Part shown: piece after piece, positions 18,529 to 26,994 of the stretch
How the letters are laid out: each line of letters starts with the position of its first letter
Position numbering within the stretch: position 1 is the first letter of the stretch
Assembly (NCBI GenBank): GCA_020832235.1
Contig: JAFIEZ010000008.1
Span: 186,001-250,000 of the forward strand
Source: Bacteroidota bacterium
GTDB taxonomy: Bacteria > Bacteroidota > Rhodothermia > Balneolales > HLUCCA01
Direction: 5' to 3'
DNA: 64,000 bases
Notes under the pieces: generated by a model
Database searches by the model: none
Seen by the model: only the letters and a program-made list of their open reading frames with translations
Told to the model about the DNA's origin: nothing
Made by a program: the position numbers and the translations under genes

Positions 18529-20334
18529 TTACTTGAAACGAGCCTTGCCCGACTTGGCAAAACCCCGTCCTTTGCTGGAACCGGAACCGGAGCCCGATCC
18601 ACCTTTTCCATAAGAGCTGCCACCACCGCCACTTTTGCGACCGCTGAAGCCGCCATCACGACCGCCTCCGCCGCCGTCGCGACGTCCTTTCGAGAAGCCA
18701 CCACGTTTGCCTTTACCGCCACCGTCGTCGCTTCCGCCTCGGCTGGAAGAGGGAGGAGCAATACTCACTTCCACTTTCTTGCCTTTAACATTGGCGCGAT
18801 GCAGGGCGTCAATCACGCGGTTGGCAACGCCGCCTTCTACATCCACAAAGGATTCGAATTTCAGGATGTTGATGTGGCCGATTTCAGAAGACGAAATGCC
18901 AGCCTCTCCAGCAATAGCACCAACCAGATCGCCCACTTTGATGTTGTCGTTACGTCCGACACTAATTTTGAGCGTTACCTTTCCGGAATCATTAAATGAC
19001 CCGCCTCCGCCTGATGGAGGCGTAAACTCTTCTTTAGGCTCGGCGCCCACACGTAGCTTAAGCAAAGCTGCAGCAATTTCAATAGGAGAGTATTCGCCCT
19101 CTTCTTCCAAAAAGCTTTCCAGCTGCTCAATGAAAGGCTTGAGTCCACCTTTTTGCAGTTCATCGGTAATATCTTTCATCTGAAGGGCCACGCGCGACTT
19201 GGTAACTTCTTCTACACTTGGCATAGGAAGAATTTCAAGTTTCTGCTTGATCTGATTTTCGATGAATTTGAGGGCGCGGGTTCGGTTCGGCGCGCTGAAC
19301 GTAATGGCAGTACCGGCTTTTCCTGCCCTACCAGTACGACCAATACGGTGTACATAATATTCGGGATCGGTTGGCAGTTCGTAGTTGAAAACCACATCTA
19401 CATCATCCACATCGATACCACGAGCGGCCACATCCGTTGCTACCAGTAAATCGAGGTTGCCCGAACGAAATGCGCGCATTACCTTATCGCGCTGAGGCTG
19501 ATTGAGATCGCCATTGAGCACATCACAGGCATACCCGCGCATCTGCAGGTCTTGCATGAGCTGCTCGGTAGCACGCTTGGTATTGCAAAAAACGATACCC
19601 AGTTTGAAATTGTGTACATCCATAAGTCGGGCAATGGCCTCGGTACGAACGGAATCGCGAATTTGTACTACATATTGCTTAATATCAGGCGCTGTTATAG
19701 CCTTTCGTTCAACAGTAACACTGGCCGGATCTTTCATAAACTCCTGCATCACCTTGCGGATAAACGGAGGGAAAGTAGCCGAAAACATCACGGTCTGTAT
19801 ATCATGATTCACATGCTTGAGCAGGGCTTCCATATCTTCGCGGAAACCCATGTTCAGCATTTCATCGGCCTCATCGAAAATGAGCATTTTGAGTTTGTCA
19901 AGTTTGAGCGTACCACGGTTGAGGTGGTCGAGTGTACGGCCTGGTGTACCGACTAAAATTTGAGCTCCGCGCTGCATGGCGGTAATCTGACGGGAAATCG
20001 GCTGACCTCCGTAAACGGGAACAATGCTGAGTCCTTGAATGAATTGACCCATTTTTAACAATTCGCCGGTCACCTGAATGGCCAGCTCGCGGGTAGGACA
20101 TTGAATAATACCCTGTATTTCACGCACACTGGTATCGATAGACTCCAGCAGGGGGATACCAAAAGCAGCGGTTTTACCGGTACCGGTTTGTGCCTGTCCG
20201 GCAAGGTCGCGGCCCGACATCACTACAGGAATACATTCGGCTTGAATAGGGGTTGGAGCTTCGTAGCCCATTGCAGAAAGGGCATTATTCAGCTGGTCGC
20301 TGAGCCCGAGTTCAGAGAAAGAAGTGATCTTCAT
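18529..20334 (-). CDS. DEAD-box RNA helicase with DbpA-type RNA-binding domain and RGG tail
   Basis: A 601-residue ATP-dependent RNA helicase. Motifs appear in order: Q motif (about 5-32), Walker A AQTGTGKT (48-55), FDEADEML near 152, SATFP near 185, and HRIGRTGRAG near 330. A DbpA-like RRM fold spans about 470-545 (SVGRNDNIKVGDLVGAI). The final 55 residues are Gly/Arg/Lys/Ser-rich low-complexity sequence that binds RNA non-specifically. This architecture matches CsdA/DeaD-type helicases in ribosome assembly and cold adaptation. The 231-bp upstream gap could hold a regulatory leader, but no clear element was found. It is transcribed alone. Confidence 0.92.
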   Translation of the reverse strand: MKITSFSELGLSDQLNNALSAMGYEAPTPIQAECIPVVMSGRDLAGQAQTGTGKTAAFGIPLLESIDTSVREIQGIIQCPTRELAIQVTGELLKMGQFIQGLSIVPVYGGQPISRQITAMQRGAQILVGTPGRTLDHLNRGTLKLDKLKMLIFDEADEMLNMGFREDMEALLKHVNHDIQTVMFSATFPPFIRKVMQEFMKDPASVTVERKAITAPDIKQYVVQIRDSVRTEAIARLMDVHNFKLGIVFCNTKRATEQLMQDLQMRGYACDVLNGDLNQPQRDKVMRAFRSGNLDLLVATDVAARGIDVDDVDVVFNYELPTDPEYYVHRIGRTGRAGKAGTAITFSAPNRTRALKFIENQIKQKLEILPMPSVEEVTKSRVALQMKDITDELQKGGLKPFIEQLESFLEEEGEYSPIEIAAALLKLRVGAEPKEEFTPPSGGGGSFNDSGKVTLKISVGRNDNIKVGDLVGAIAGEAGISSSEIGHINILKFESFVDVEGGVANRVIDALHRANVKGKKVEVSIAPPSSSRGGSDDGGGKGKRGGFSKGRRDGGGGGRDGGFSGRKSGGGGSSYGKGGSGSGSGSSKGRGFAKSGKARFK

Positions 20335-20565
20335 ATATAAATTATTGGCATGAATATGCCGTAAGAGAGTATTGGTTAATCGATTACTTGCACCGCGTGG
20401 ACTTTCTGAAGTGCCGTTTCGTATCGTGTCATGAACCGTGAGAGATGATCAGCAAGTAATGCAACCAATTTGCCAGCGGGATAGAACGAGAGAGATAGGT
20501 GCGTTGAATCAGGGTGTAAGATACAGATTTTATTTGACAAAAGCGTTATGCTTTAAACAGCTGCC

Positions 20566-21195
20566 TTAACGCAGTGTTTTTACATACCAGCCCGCCCGGT
20601 CGTCAGCCTTGAAACCGATGTGCATGAGATACTGTTTATGCTCGGCAATTTCAGCATACGCATGAATTTCTTTAATATCCTTTTCCAGGAAAAAGTTCTT
20701 CTTCTCGGTGAACAGGAACTTGCCAATCTTAAAGTCGCGGTATTGGGGTATGGCATAGTCAATATCTATCGTAAGTACACCCGGAGCCGTAATCCGCCCA
20801 ACGAGAAGTCCGGCAGGAACCATATTGCTGAGTACAAACACACTCAGGCTTCCTTTCTCCGGAATCTTTTTAAATGCGGTTTGCGTTTTACGCATGTCTT
20901 TTTCATAGAATGCCAAAAAATGATGCAGGTATTTATCTTCAAGGGAAATTTCCAGCAACGTGAAAAAGGTTTTTGAACGGAACATCTGCTGCAGGTAATA
21001 CAGATTGATGAGCACGATGAAGGCATTCATGGCTGCAACAGGAATGGAGCTGATTAAAAAGCCGTAGAGTGAAAACGTTGCAGCACCAATCATATTAACC
21101 AGGCGAAGGGTTAATACCTTACTCATCATCAGGGAAACGGCTACCAGAACCGATGCCGTGTAGCCAATAATTTCATACATGATATTCGTATCCAT
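20566..21195 (-). CDS. YgjV-like membrane protein with C-terminal GNAT-like domain
   Basis: A 209-residue protein. Residues ~1-72 hold three hydrophobic segments (TASVLVAVSLMMS, LVNMIGAATFSLYGFL, AAMNAFIVLINLYYL) resembling the YgjV inner-membrane family. Residues ~85-209 form a soluble alpha/beta region. There, SLSVFVLSNMVPAGLLVG and the segment DIDYAIPQYRDFKIGKFL resemble beta4 and the acetyl-CoA-binding helix region of GNAT acetyltransferases, although the R/QxxGxG/A loop is only partly matched. A membrane-tethered acyltransferase is therefore possible but unproven. It is not clearly in an operon: 88 bp separates it from the upstream histidine kinase gene. Confidence 0.6.
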   Translation of the reverse strand: MDTNIMYEIIGYTASVLVAVSLMMSKVLTLRLVNMIGAATFSLYGFLISSIPVAAMNAFIVLINLYYLQQMFRSKTFFTLLEISLEDKYLHHFLAFYEKDMRKTQTAFKKIPEKGSLSVFVLSNMVPAGLLVGRITAPGVLTIDIDYAIPQYRDFKIGKFLFTEKKNFFLEKDIKEIHAYAEIAEHKQYLMHIGFKADDRAGWYVKTLR

Positions 21196-21283
21196 GCAGA
21201 TCCTCTTATTTTAACGCACCGGAGCCCCGGTACTATTGTCGCATATTATGTTTGAGCCGGCAGCGTGTCAGCCTCGATCGCAA

Positions 21284-23398
21284 TCACCCGCTGCTTTTAT
21301 GTACCGGAAATATACAGGTAAACGTAGAACCTTTCCCTTGTTCACTTTCAAGTGTAACGGTACCTCCGAGGCGTTCCGTGAGAATGCGTACGGTGTAAAG
21401 ACCAAGTCCAGACGAAGGCTCATTGTCGGTTGGTCGGGCCGAAAGCTTGGTGAACATCTTAAACGCACCTGATTTATCCTTCTCGCTGAATCCTTGTCCT
21501 TCATCCGTTACAATGAGTGCCCACTTATTTCCCCGTAAATTTAACTTAACATACACGGTAGTGTTAGAGTAGCTGTATTTCAAGGCATTGGAGACGAGAT
21601 TTTCAACAATACGATTATAGTATTCGGCATGGGTTACAGCGTCAAATTCATCCAGGTCTGTTTCAAGGGTGATTTTTTTCTTTGCTGCAGCCGATTTGAA
21701 GTTTTCGATGGTGAGCGCCGTTAACTTTTTAATATTGTACCGTAGAAATCCACCCTGTATATCGGAACTCTCTATACTCCGAATATCAAGCAGACCATTA
21801 ATCATCATGCGTAATTTCTCGGCCGATTGTTCGGCTACCTGATAAATTTCCACAAACTCTTCCGACTTGTCGGAAGTCAGCTCTTCGATGATCTCCAGCG
21901 AAGCAATAAGGCTGGAAAGCGGCGAGCGAAGATCATGAACAATAATATTGATAAGGTTTTCCTGACTACGATTCAGGTCATCAAGATAGTTGTTTTTACG
22001 CTGAATGAGTTTATTCTGACGTAAAATGAGCACATACATACCTGCAAAGATCAGCAAAAAAGCAGCCAGTGACAGCAACATGTTTCGTCGCACTTGATCT
22101 CGCTTTTCACTGAAAAGGAGTTCCTGTTTTAGTAGTTCATTTTCTGCGGTTACTATTTCGAATCCAAACCGGCTTCTTACTTCCTCAATAGATTGCTGGT
22201 TCTTCAGCGTCTGTAACGAATCGCTCATGACTTTGAAATCGCGTAAATGTTGCAGGGCGCTCCGATACTCATTGCGCTGCTCGTGCAAACTAGCCATGAC
22301 TTCCAGCATTTCTGCCTGAATTTCCAGATTTTCAAACCGGCGTGCCCACAATAATGCCTCCTCAGCATATGGATAAGCCTCCTCATAGCGATTTAGTTTG
22401 TTTTTTACTCGCGCCAGACCGGACGCGTTAAACATGATCCCAAACTGAAAATTTATTTCGCGGCTGGTCTCGTACCCCTTTTCGAAATAGATACCTGCCT
22501 GGGTAAAATCACCGCTAGATCGCAGGATGTTGCCAAGATTATAGTAATTCCGCACCAGTGAACCCAACACGCCAGCTTCCTGATTGTATCGAATGGCTGC
22601 TTTGAGGGTGTCAATGGCCTCCTCGGTTCGGCCAAGCGATTGCAGCGAATTAGCCATGTTGTTTAAGTTTTGAGTTATACCACTGACGATATTGTTGCGT
22701 GAATTCAGCCGATACGACTGTTCCAGCTCCACCAGCGATTCCTCATATCTTCCAGACAATTCAAGTGCTACTGCAATATTATTACGGATAACCGCAATAT
22801 TTCGCTCACTTGTGTCTGCCTCAGCTGCAACGACCAATGCCCGTTGCAACCAATAAATGGTATTATCATATTGATACAGATTTTGAAGTATGGAAGCATA
22901 GGTTGTGATAACCATCAAGTGAAAATCAGACGTAACGCCTTCCTCTTCATAGCGTTCTACAATTGGGCGGAGCAACTCCATGGCAACTGTGCTTTCGCCC
23001 ATCTCATTGTAAACTAACGCCTTGCGGGCCATGAACCGGTCTCGGTACTCCTCATTAGCTGCGGCCACCACCTCGGGCTGAATATGATCCAACATGGCAC
23101 GAACTTCATCCAGCTTACCCGTTACCACTTTGGCAACAGCCAGTTCATCTGTAACCTTCAGAATCTGGTCGGGGGTAGCCACTGTAGCAATATCATTGAA
23201 CAGTGCTGTGATGATAGAATCGGCCTGCAAAGCCTGACCTAAATTCAAAAGTTCAGACACCAGCGCAGTCTCTGTGTCAATACGCAGCTGCAACGAGTCA
23301 TATTCAGCATTTTCACGCCCCGACGGTTCAACCCCTGAACAGGCAATACTGATGACCGAAACCAATAATATTAGGTTGACCAAATAGATACGCATCAA
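21284..23398 (-). CDS. Lipoprotein-type TPR sensor histidine kinase
   Basis: A 704-residue hybrid of a tetratricopeptide sensor and kinase. The N-terminus has a lipobox-like SIAC (Cys20). Six or more TPR-like helical pairs cover about 110-395, in the periplasm. One membrane helix lies at 440-459. A short coiled coil leads to the DHp domain with the phospho-acceptor His488 in IIVHDLRSPLSS. The HATPase domain shows the N box ENLVSNALKYS (about 599-609), a DEGQGFS G1 box and GLGL (664-667). No response regulator gene is adjacent, so it is an orphan kinase or signals to an unlinked partner. It is divergent from the Rrf2 gene. Confidence 0.9.
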   Translation of the reverse strand: MMRIYLVNLILLVSVISIACSGVEPSGRENAEYDSLQLRIDTETALVSELLNLGQALQADSIITALFNDIATVATPDQILKVTDELAVAKVVTGKLDEVRAMLDHIQPEVVAAANEEYRDRFMARKALVYNEMGESTVAMELLRPIVERYEEEGVTSDFHLMVITTYASILQNLYQYDNTIYWLQRALVVAAEADTSERNIAVIRNNIAVALELSGRYEESLVELEQSYRLNSRNNIVSGITQNLNNMANSLQSLGRTEEAIDTLKAAIRYNQEAGVLGSLVRNYYNLGNILRSSGDFTQAGIYFEKGYETSREINFQFGIMFNASGLARVKNKLNRYEEAYPYAEEALLWARRFENLEIQAEMLEVMASLHEQRNEYRSALQHLRDFKVMSDSLQTLKNQQSIEEVRSRFGFEIVTAENELLKQELLFSEKRDQVRRNMLLSLAAFLLIFAGMYVLILRQNKLIQRKNNYLDDLNRSQENLINIIVHDLRSPLSSLIASLEIIEELTSDKSEEFVEIYQVAEQSAEKLRMMINGLLDIRSIESSDIQGGFLRYNIKKLTALTIENFKSAAAKKKITLETDLDEFDAVTHAEYYNRIVENLVSNALKYSYSNTTVYVKLNLRGNKWALIVTDEGQGFSEKDKSGAFKMFTKLSARPTDNEPSSGLGLYTVRILTERLGGTVTLESEQGKGSTFTCIFPVHKSSG

Positions 23399-23561
23399 TG
23401 AGATTTGCTAGAGGATGATTATCAACAGTGTAATACTTCTTTTTTACTTAAGAAAGAAAGAAATTACGCTATTTTGGCTCTTGACGCACTGTGTTTGCGT
23501 GGAAAACCCCTCTTTATTTAAACGCCGTCTAAATAGGCTGGTATGTAAAGAATTTCTATTC

Positions 23562-23587
23562 TAATTCTAATATATATATTAGATTTA
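23562..23587. promoter_or_regulatory. Palindromic operator candidate upstream of the Rrf2 gene
   Basis: An 18-bp perfect palindrome TCTAATATA/TATATTAGA occupies 23566-23583. It extends to 26 bp with one mismatched pair. It sits 67 bp before the Rrf2 start codon, within the divergent kinase/Rrf2 gap, in very AT-rich sequence that could also be the core promoter. Rrf2 proteins bind such dyads, and autoregulation is inferred. Confidence 0.5.
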
Positions 23588-23654
23588 TATCAGTTTATAT
23601 ACGTGCAACCAACCCTGTTGTTGAATTGCAGTACATTGTCGTAACGTTTAACTC

Positions 23655-24113
23655 ATGCAGCTACTTTCTACAGGCTCGCAGTACGTTTTAACTGCGCTCA
23701 TTTTAATAGGCCGCCGGCCGGAGGGTGAAACGATTTCAGCCACCGAACTAGCGTCTATGCTTAATAGCCCCACAGCCTATTTGTCACAAATGCTGGCCAA
23801 GTTGCAGGAGCCGGGTATTATCGGTTCAAAACGTGGAGCCAATGGTGGTGTTTTTATTTCCAAAAGCCTCAGTCAAATCCGACTGATTGATATTATCATC
23901 GCCCTGGAAGGGGATTCTTTTTTCCGGCGATGTTTCCTGGGGATTGATGGTTGTGGGCATATTGAACCTTGTCCGTTTCACGATCAGTGGACAGCCCAAC
24001 GGATGGAAATACGGCAGTGGCTCACCGGTACAACTCTGTATGATTTATGCAACGATGTAAACGATAGCTGGATCAGTGAGCGGTTACACTTCAGCCGGCC
24101 GGAGGTCAGCTAA
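23655..24113 (+). CDS. Rrf2-family transcriptional regulator
   Basis: A 152-residue winged-helix regulator. The helix-turn-helix region (about 25-60) has ISATELASMLNSPTAYLSQM followed by the KRGANGGVF wing typical of Rrf2/IscR/NsrR. Three cysteines occur in the C-terminal dimer region: one in RRCFLG, then CGHIEPC. This fits the three-Cys Fe-S cluster pattern seen in NsrR- and IscR-type sensors, so redox, iron or nitric-oxide sensing is plausible. It is the first gene on the plus strand before the cbb3 oxidase locus (129 bp upstream of ccoI) and is a strong candidate regulator of it. The N-terminal start is the only reasonable ATG. Confidence 0.9.
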   Translation: MQLLSTGSQYVLTALILIGRRPEGETISATELASMLNSPTAYLSQMLAKLQEPGIIGSKRGANGGVFISKSLSQIRLIDIIIALEGDSFFRRCFLGIDGCGHIEPCPFHDQWTAQRMEIRQWLTGTTLYDLCNDVNDSWISERLHFSRPEVS

Positions 24114-24242
24114 GAACGAACACTACGCTGAAAGCAGAGTGCAGATAGATTGTCAGAAAATAAATGAGCCGGTGAAGCCGGACAAACAATGATGGTAAAA
24201 AGCCGGTTTGCGCCGGTTATTGGTAAAAACAGATAAAATTGG

Positions 24243-26699
24243 ATGGTACCGGATATGCCGGAAACTGTAACAATTGAGAAAACCATTTGTTCGCATTGCG
24301 GAGAGCACTGTGACGATGAAATCATCCGTCAGGATGAGCTTGTATTCTGTTGTACCGGCTGCCAGACGGTTTACGGTCTGCTACATGAAAGCGGGTTAGG
24401 TTCATATTACGATATGAATGCCGAAACCCCGGGTATCTCCATGCGCAAGGTCGCCGACGACGCCCGTTTCGAATACCTCGATGACCCATCTGTTCTACAT
24501 CAGGTTGTAGATTTTACCGATGGCAAGCAGGCCAGGGTAACCCTGAAAACACCCCAGATTCATTGTGCCTCCTGTATATGGCTGCTGGAAAACCTGCATC
24601 GGCTCAACAGTGCCGTGAAATTCGCAGAGGTCTATTTCGACAAGCGTGAGGTTGCCATTCGATTCGATATTGCCACGCTGCCCCTCAGCAAGCTGGCTGC
24701 CTTGCTCAGCAGCATCGGTTATACGCCTGATTTCAGCCTGGATAAAATCGACCAGAAAAAAGAGGTTTCTCCCAACAGGTCTACCTATCTGAAAATCGGT
24801 GTTGCCGGATTCGCCTTCGGGAATATCATGCTGTTTTCTCTGCCCGAGTACCTCTCCGGACCCCAGGGGGTAGACGCCCAGTTCCGAACCCTATTTGGCG
24901 CCCTCAATATTATTCTGGCCTTGCCTGTATTTGTTTACAGCAGTCAGGACTTCTTCCGTCCGGCATGGCTTTCCGTCCAGCAGCGCCAGTGGAGCATGGA
25001 CATTGCTATATCATTGGGTATCATCGCCATGTTCTTTCGCAGTCTGTACGAGATCTCCACAGGCCTGAGCCCCGGTTATATGGACTCATTCACCATGTTG
25101 GTTTTCCTCCTGCTGGTTGGCCGTTTATTTCAGAAGAAAACATACGACAGCCTTTCATTTGAACGAGATTACCGCTCGTATTTCCCCTTGTCTGTTATCC
25201 GCCTCAGAGATGACGGCACAGAAGAGAGCATTGCCGCAACGAAAATTGCCGAAGACGACAAGCTGGTAATCCGTAACGGGGAACTGCTCCCCGCCGATGC
25301 TATACTGCTCGACGAACAAGCCGCTATGGATTTTAGTTTTGTTACCGGCGAAAACGATCCGATTACGCTCAAAAAAGGCGACCTGGTCTATGCGGGCGGG
25401 CGTAACACAGGCACCAGCATTCGCTTTAAAGTGTCTAAACCGGTATCTGGCAGCTATCTCACCCGGTTGTGGAATAACGAGGCCTTCCGCAAACCCCGAG
25501 AAGAAACCCTCAAGTCGTTATCTCAGAAATTTAGCCGCTATTTTTCTCCCGGTGTGCTTCTTATTGCTTTCCTATCGGCACTGTACTGGCTACCCAGCAG
25601 TCCTGCTACAGCAATTAATGCATTTACAGCGGTACTGATAGTGGCCTGTCCGTGCGCGCTCGCTCTTTCGGCACCATTTACACTGGGTTGGGCTACCAAT
25701 TTACTTGGCCGGGCAAAACTCTACTTGAAAAACGGTGAGGCTGTTGAGCATCTGGCAGGCATAGATACCATTGTATTCGACAAAACGGGTACGCTCACCG
25801 AGCGTGAAAAAGGGGAGGTTCGCTTTGTGGGCCGAAACCTTACCGAAAATGAATTACAGAGCATTACGCTGCTGCTTCACGAAAACACGCATCCGCTTGG
25901 TCGACAAGTATTTCGCCAGTTAACCGGCTCTAAAGCAACGAAACTCCCGCAGGGAAGCATCCAGCAGTATGAGGAAGTAAGCGGCAAGGGTGTTCAGGGC
26001 AAAGTTAACGGAGTACTTATCAAAATGGGTTCATCTTCATGGGTGGATGCCGACCCTTCTGTGCATGCAGCTTCCCTGAAAACATCTGCCTCATCGCGAA
26101 TTTACCTACGCTTCGACAATGAAATAGCCGGGTATTTCGAAATTAAAACCCGCTACCGCGCGGGGCTGGAGCTGCTGCTTCAATCGCTGAGCAAACATTC
26201 ACAACTTCTATTGCTCTCGGGCGATAACGACAAAGAACGCAGTCGGCTGGAGCCATACTTTGGCGTCGAAAACCTGCGTTTTGAGCAATCTCCGGAAGAC
26301 AAACTCAATATGGTGCAGCAACTACGAGATCAGGGCAGAAGCGTTCTGATGGTTGGCGACGGTCTCAACGATGCCGGTGCTCTGAGGTCCAGCACCATTG
26401 GCGTATCCATAGCTGAAGATACCAGTGCGTTTACGCCGGCCAGCGATGTCATCATGGCGGCAGAATCGTTCAGCAAACTCGACCGTGTGCTGGATTTTGC
26501 CCGACGCAGCAAGCGAATAATCTATATAAGTTTTGCCATTTCCGTTCTCTATAACGTAATCGGACTTGGCTTTGCGGTGACGGGCACCTTGTCACCGCTG
26601 ATTTGTGCCATCATCATGCCGGTAAGCTCTGTAACGGTCATTGCCTGGACAACCCTTGCTACGCACTGGGCCGCATGGAAAACGGAGGTCAGTCTATGA
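24243..26699 (+). CDS. ccoI: Copper P-type ATPase for cbb3 oxidase assembly (CcoI/FixI)
   Basis: An 818-residue P1B-type ATPase that moves copper for the CuB centre of cbb3 oxidase. An N-terminal cysteine-rich zinc-ribbon-like segment (CSHCGEHC, then CCTGC) precedes an HMA domain with IHCASC (Cys108 and Cys111). Eight membrane helices follow, with ACPCALALS in TM6 and the phosphorylation site FDKTGTLTE near residue 510. MVGDGLNDAGAL marks the hinge. The N-terminal cysteine block plus a single HMA is the usual CcoI form. It overlaps ccoS by 4 bp (ATGA), so the two are translationally coupled. Confidence 0.95.
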   Translation: MVPDMPETVTIEKTICSHCGEHCDDEIIRQDELVFCCTGCQTVYGLLHESGLGSYYDMNAETPGISMRKVADDARFEYLDDPSVLHQVVDFTDGKQARVTLKTPQIHCASCIWLLENLHRLNSAVKFAEVYFDKREVAIRFDIATLPLSKLAALLSSIGYTPDFSLDKIDQKKEVSPNRSTYLKIGVAGFAFGNIMLFSLPEYLSGPQGVDAQFRTLFGALNIILALPVFVYSSQDFFRPAWLSVQQRQWSMDIAISLGIIAMFFRSLYEISTGLSPGYMDSFTMLVFLLLVGRLFQKKTYDSLSFERDYRSYFPLSVIRLRDDGTEESIAATKIAEDDKLVIRNGELLPADAILLDEQAAMDFSFVTGENDPITLKKGDLVYAGGRNTGTSIRFKVSKPVSGSYLTRLWNNEAFRKPREETLKSLSQKFSRYFSPGVLLIAFLSALYWLPSSPATAINAFTAVLIVACPCALALSAPFTLGWATNLLGRAKLYLKNGEAVEHLAGIDTIVFDKTGTLTEREKGEVRFVGRNLTENELQSITLLLHENTHPLGRQVFRQLTGSKATKLPQGSIQQYEEVSGKGVQGKVNGVLIKMGSSSWVDADPSVHAASLKTSASSRIYLRFDNEIAGYFEIKTRYRAGLELLLQSLSKHSQLLLLSGDNDKERSRLEPYFGVENLRFEQSPEDKLNMVQQLRDQGRSVLMVGDGLNDAGALRSSTIGVSIAEDTSAFTPASDVIMAAESFSKLDRVLDFARRSKRIIYISFAISVLYNVIGLGFAVTGTLSPLICAIIMPVSSVTVIAWTTLATHWAAWKTEVSL

Positions 26700-26965
26700 G
26701 CGTGATGTACCTGCTAATTATGATCAGCCTCATCCTTGCGTCAGGATTTGTAATTGCATTTGTGTGGGCTATACGCAGCGGACAATATGATGATAAATAT
26801 ACACCTTCGGTACGGGTGTTATTTGATGACCATCCGGTTGGTGATGAGGATGAACCGGATAAGAACCGCGATAAAACCGCGGATGAGCATGTGAATGAAG
26901 TGCCTGATCCACTAAGCACCAACGCTGGTAAAGGCACGCAAAAGAATCAGAAAAAACCAAAGTGA
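26696..26965 (+). CDS. ccoS: cbb3 oxidase maturation protein CcoS
   Basis: An 89-residue single-membrane-helix protein (hydrophobic span about 3-23, MYLLIMISLILASGFVIAF) with a charged, probably cytoplasmic tail. The chosen start at 26696 overlaps the ccoI stop as ATGA and is preceded by GGAGG at 26684-26688. The first residues and the motif WAIRSGQYDD match CcoS, which is required for cofactor insertion into cbb3 oxidase. The tail is longer and more acidic than in most homologues. Confidence 0.9.
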   Translation: MSVMYLLIMISLILASGFVIAFVWAIRSGQYDDKYTPSVRVLFDDHPVGDEDEPDKNRDKTADEHVNEVPDPLSTNAGKGTQKNQKKPK

Positions 26966-26994
26966 ACCTAAAATAACAAGTAAAATAAACACCT

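Noticed and set aside
24114..24242. CCGG-rich inverted repeats between the Rrf2 gene and ccoI
   Set aside because: The possible stems around AGCCGG are short and compete with each other, with no T-run or dyad of regulator type, so no element is called.
26603..26695. Upstream extension of ccoS
   Set aside because: The added residues are only an out-of-frame reading of ccoI. The 26696 start has the ATGA overlap and a GGAGG.
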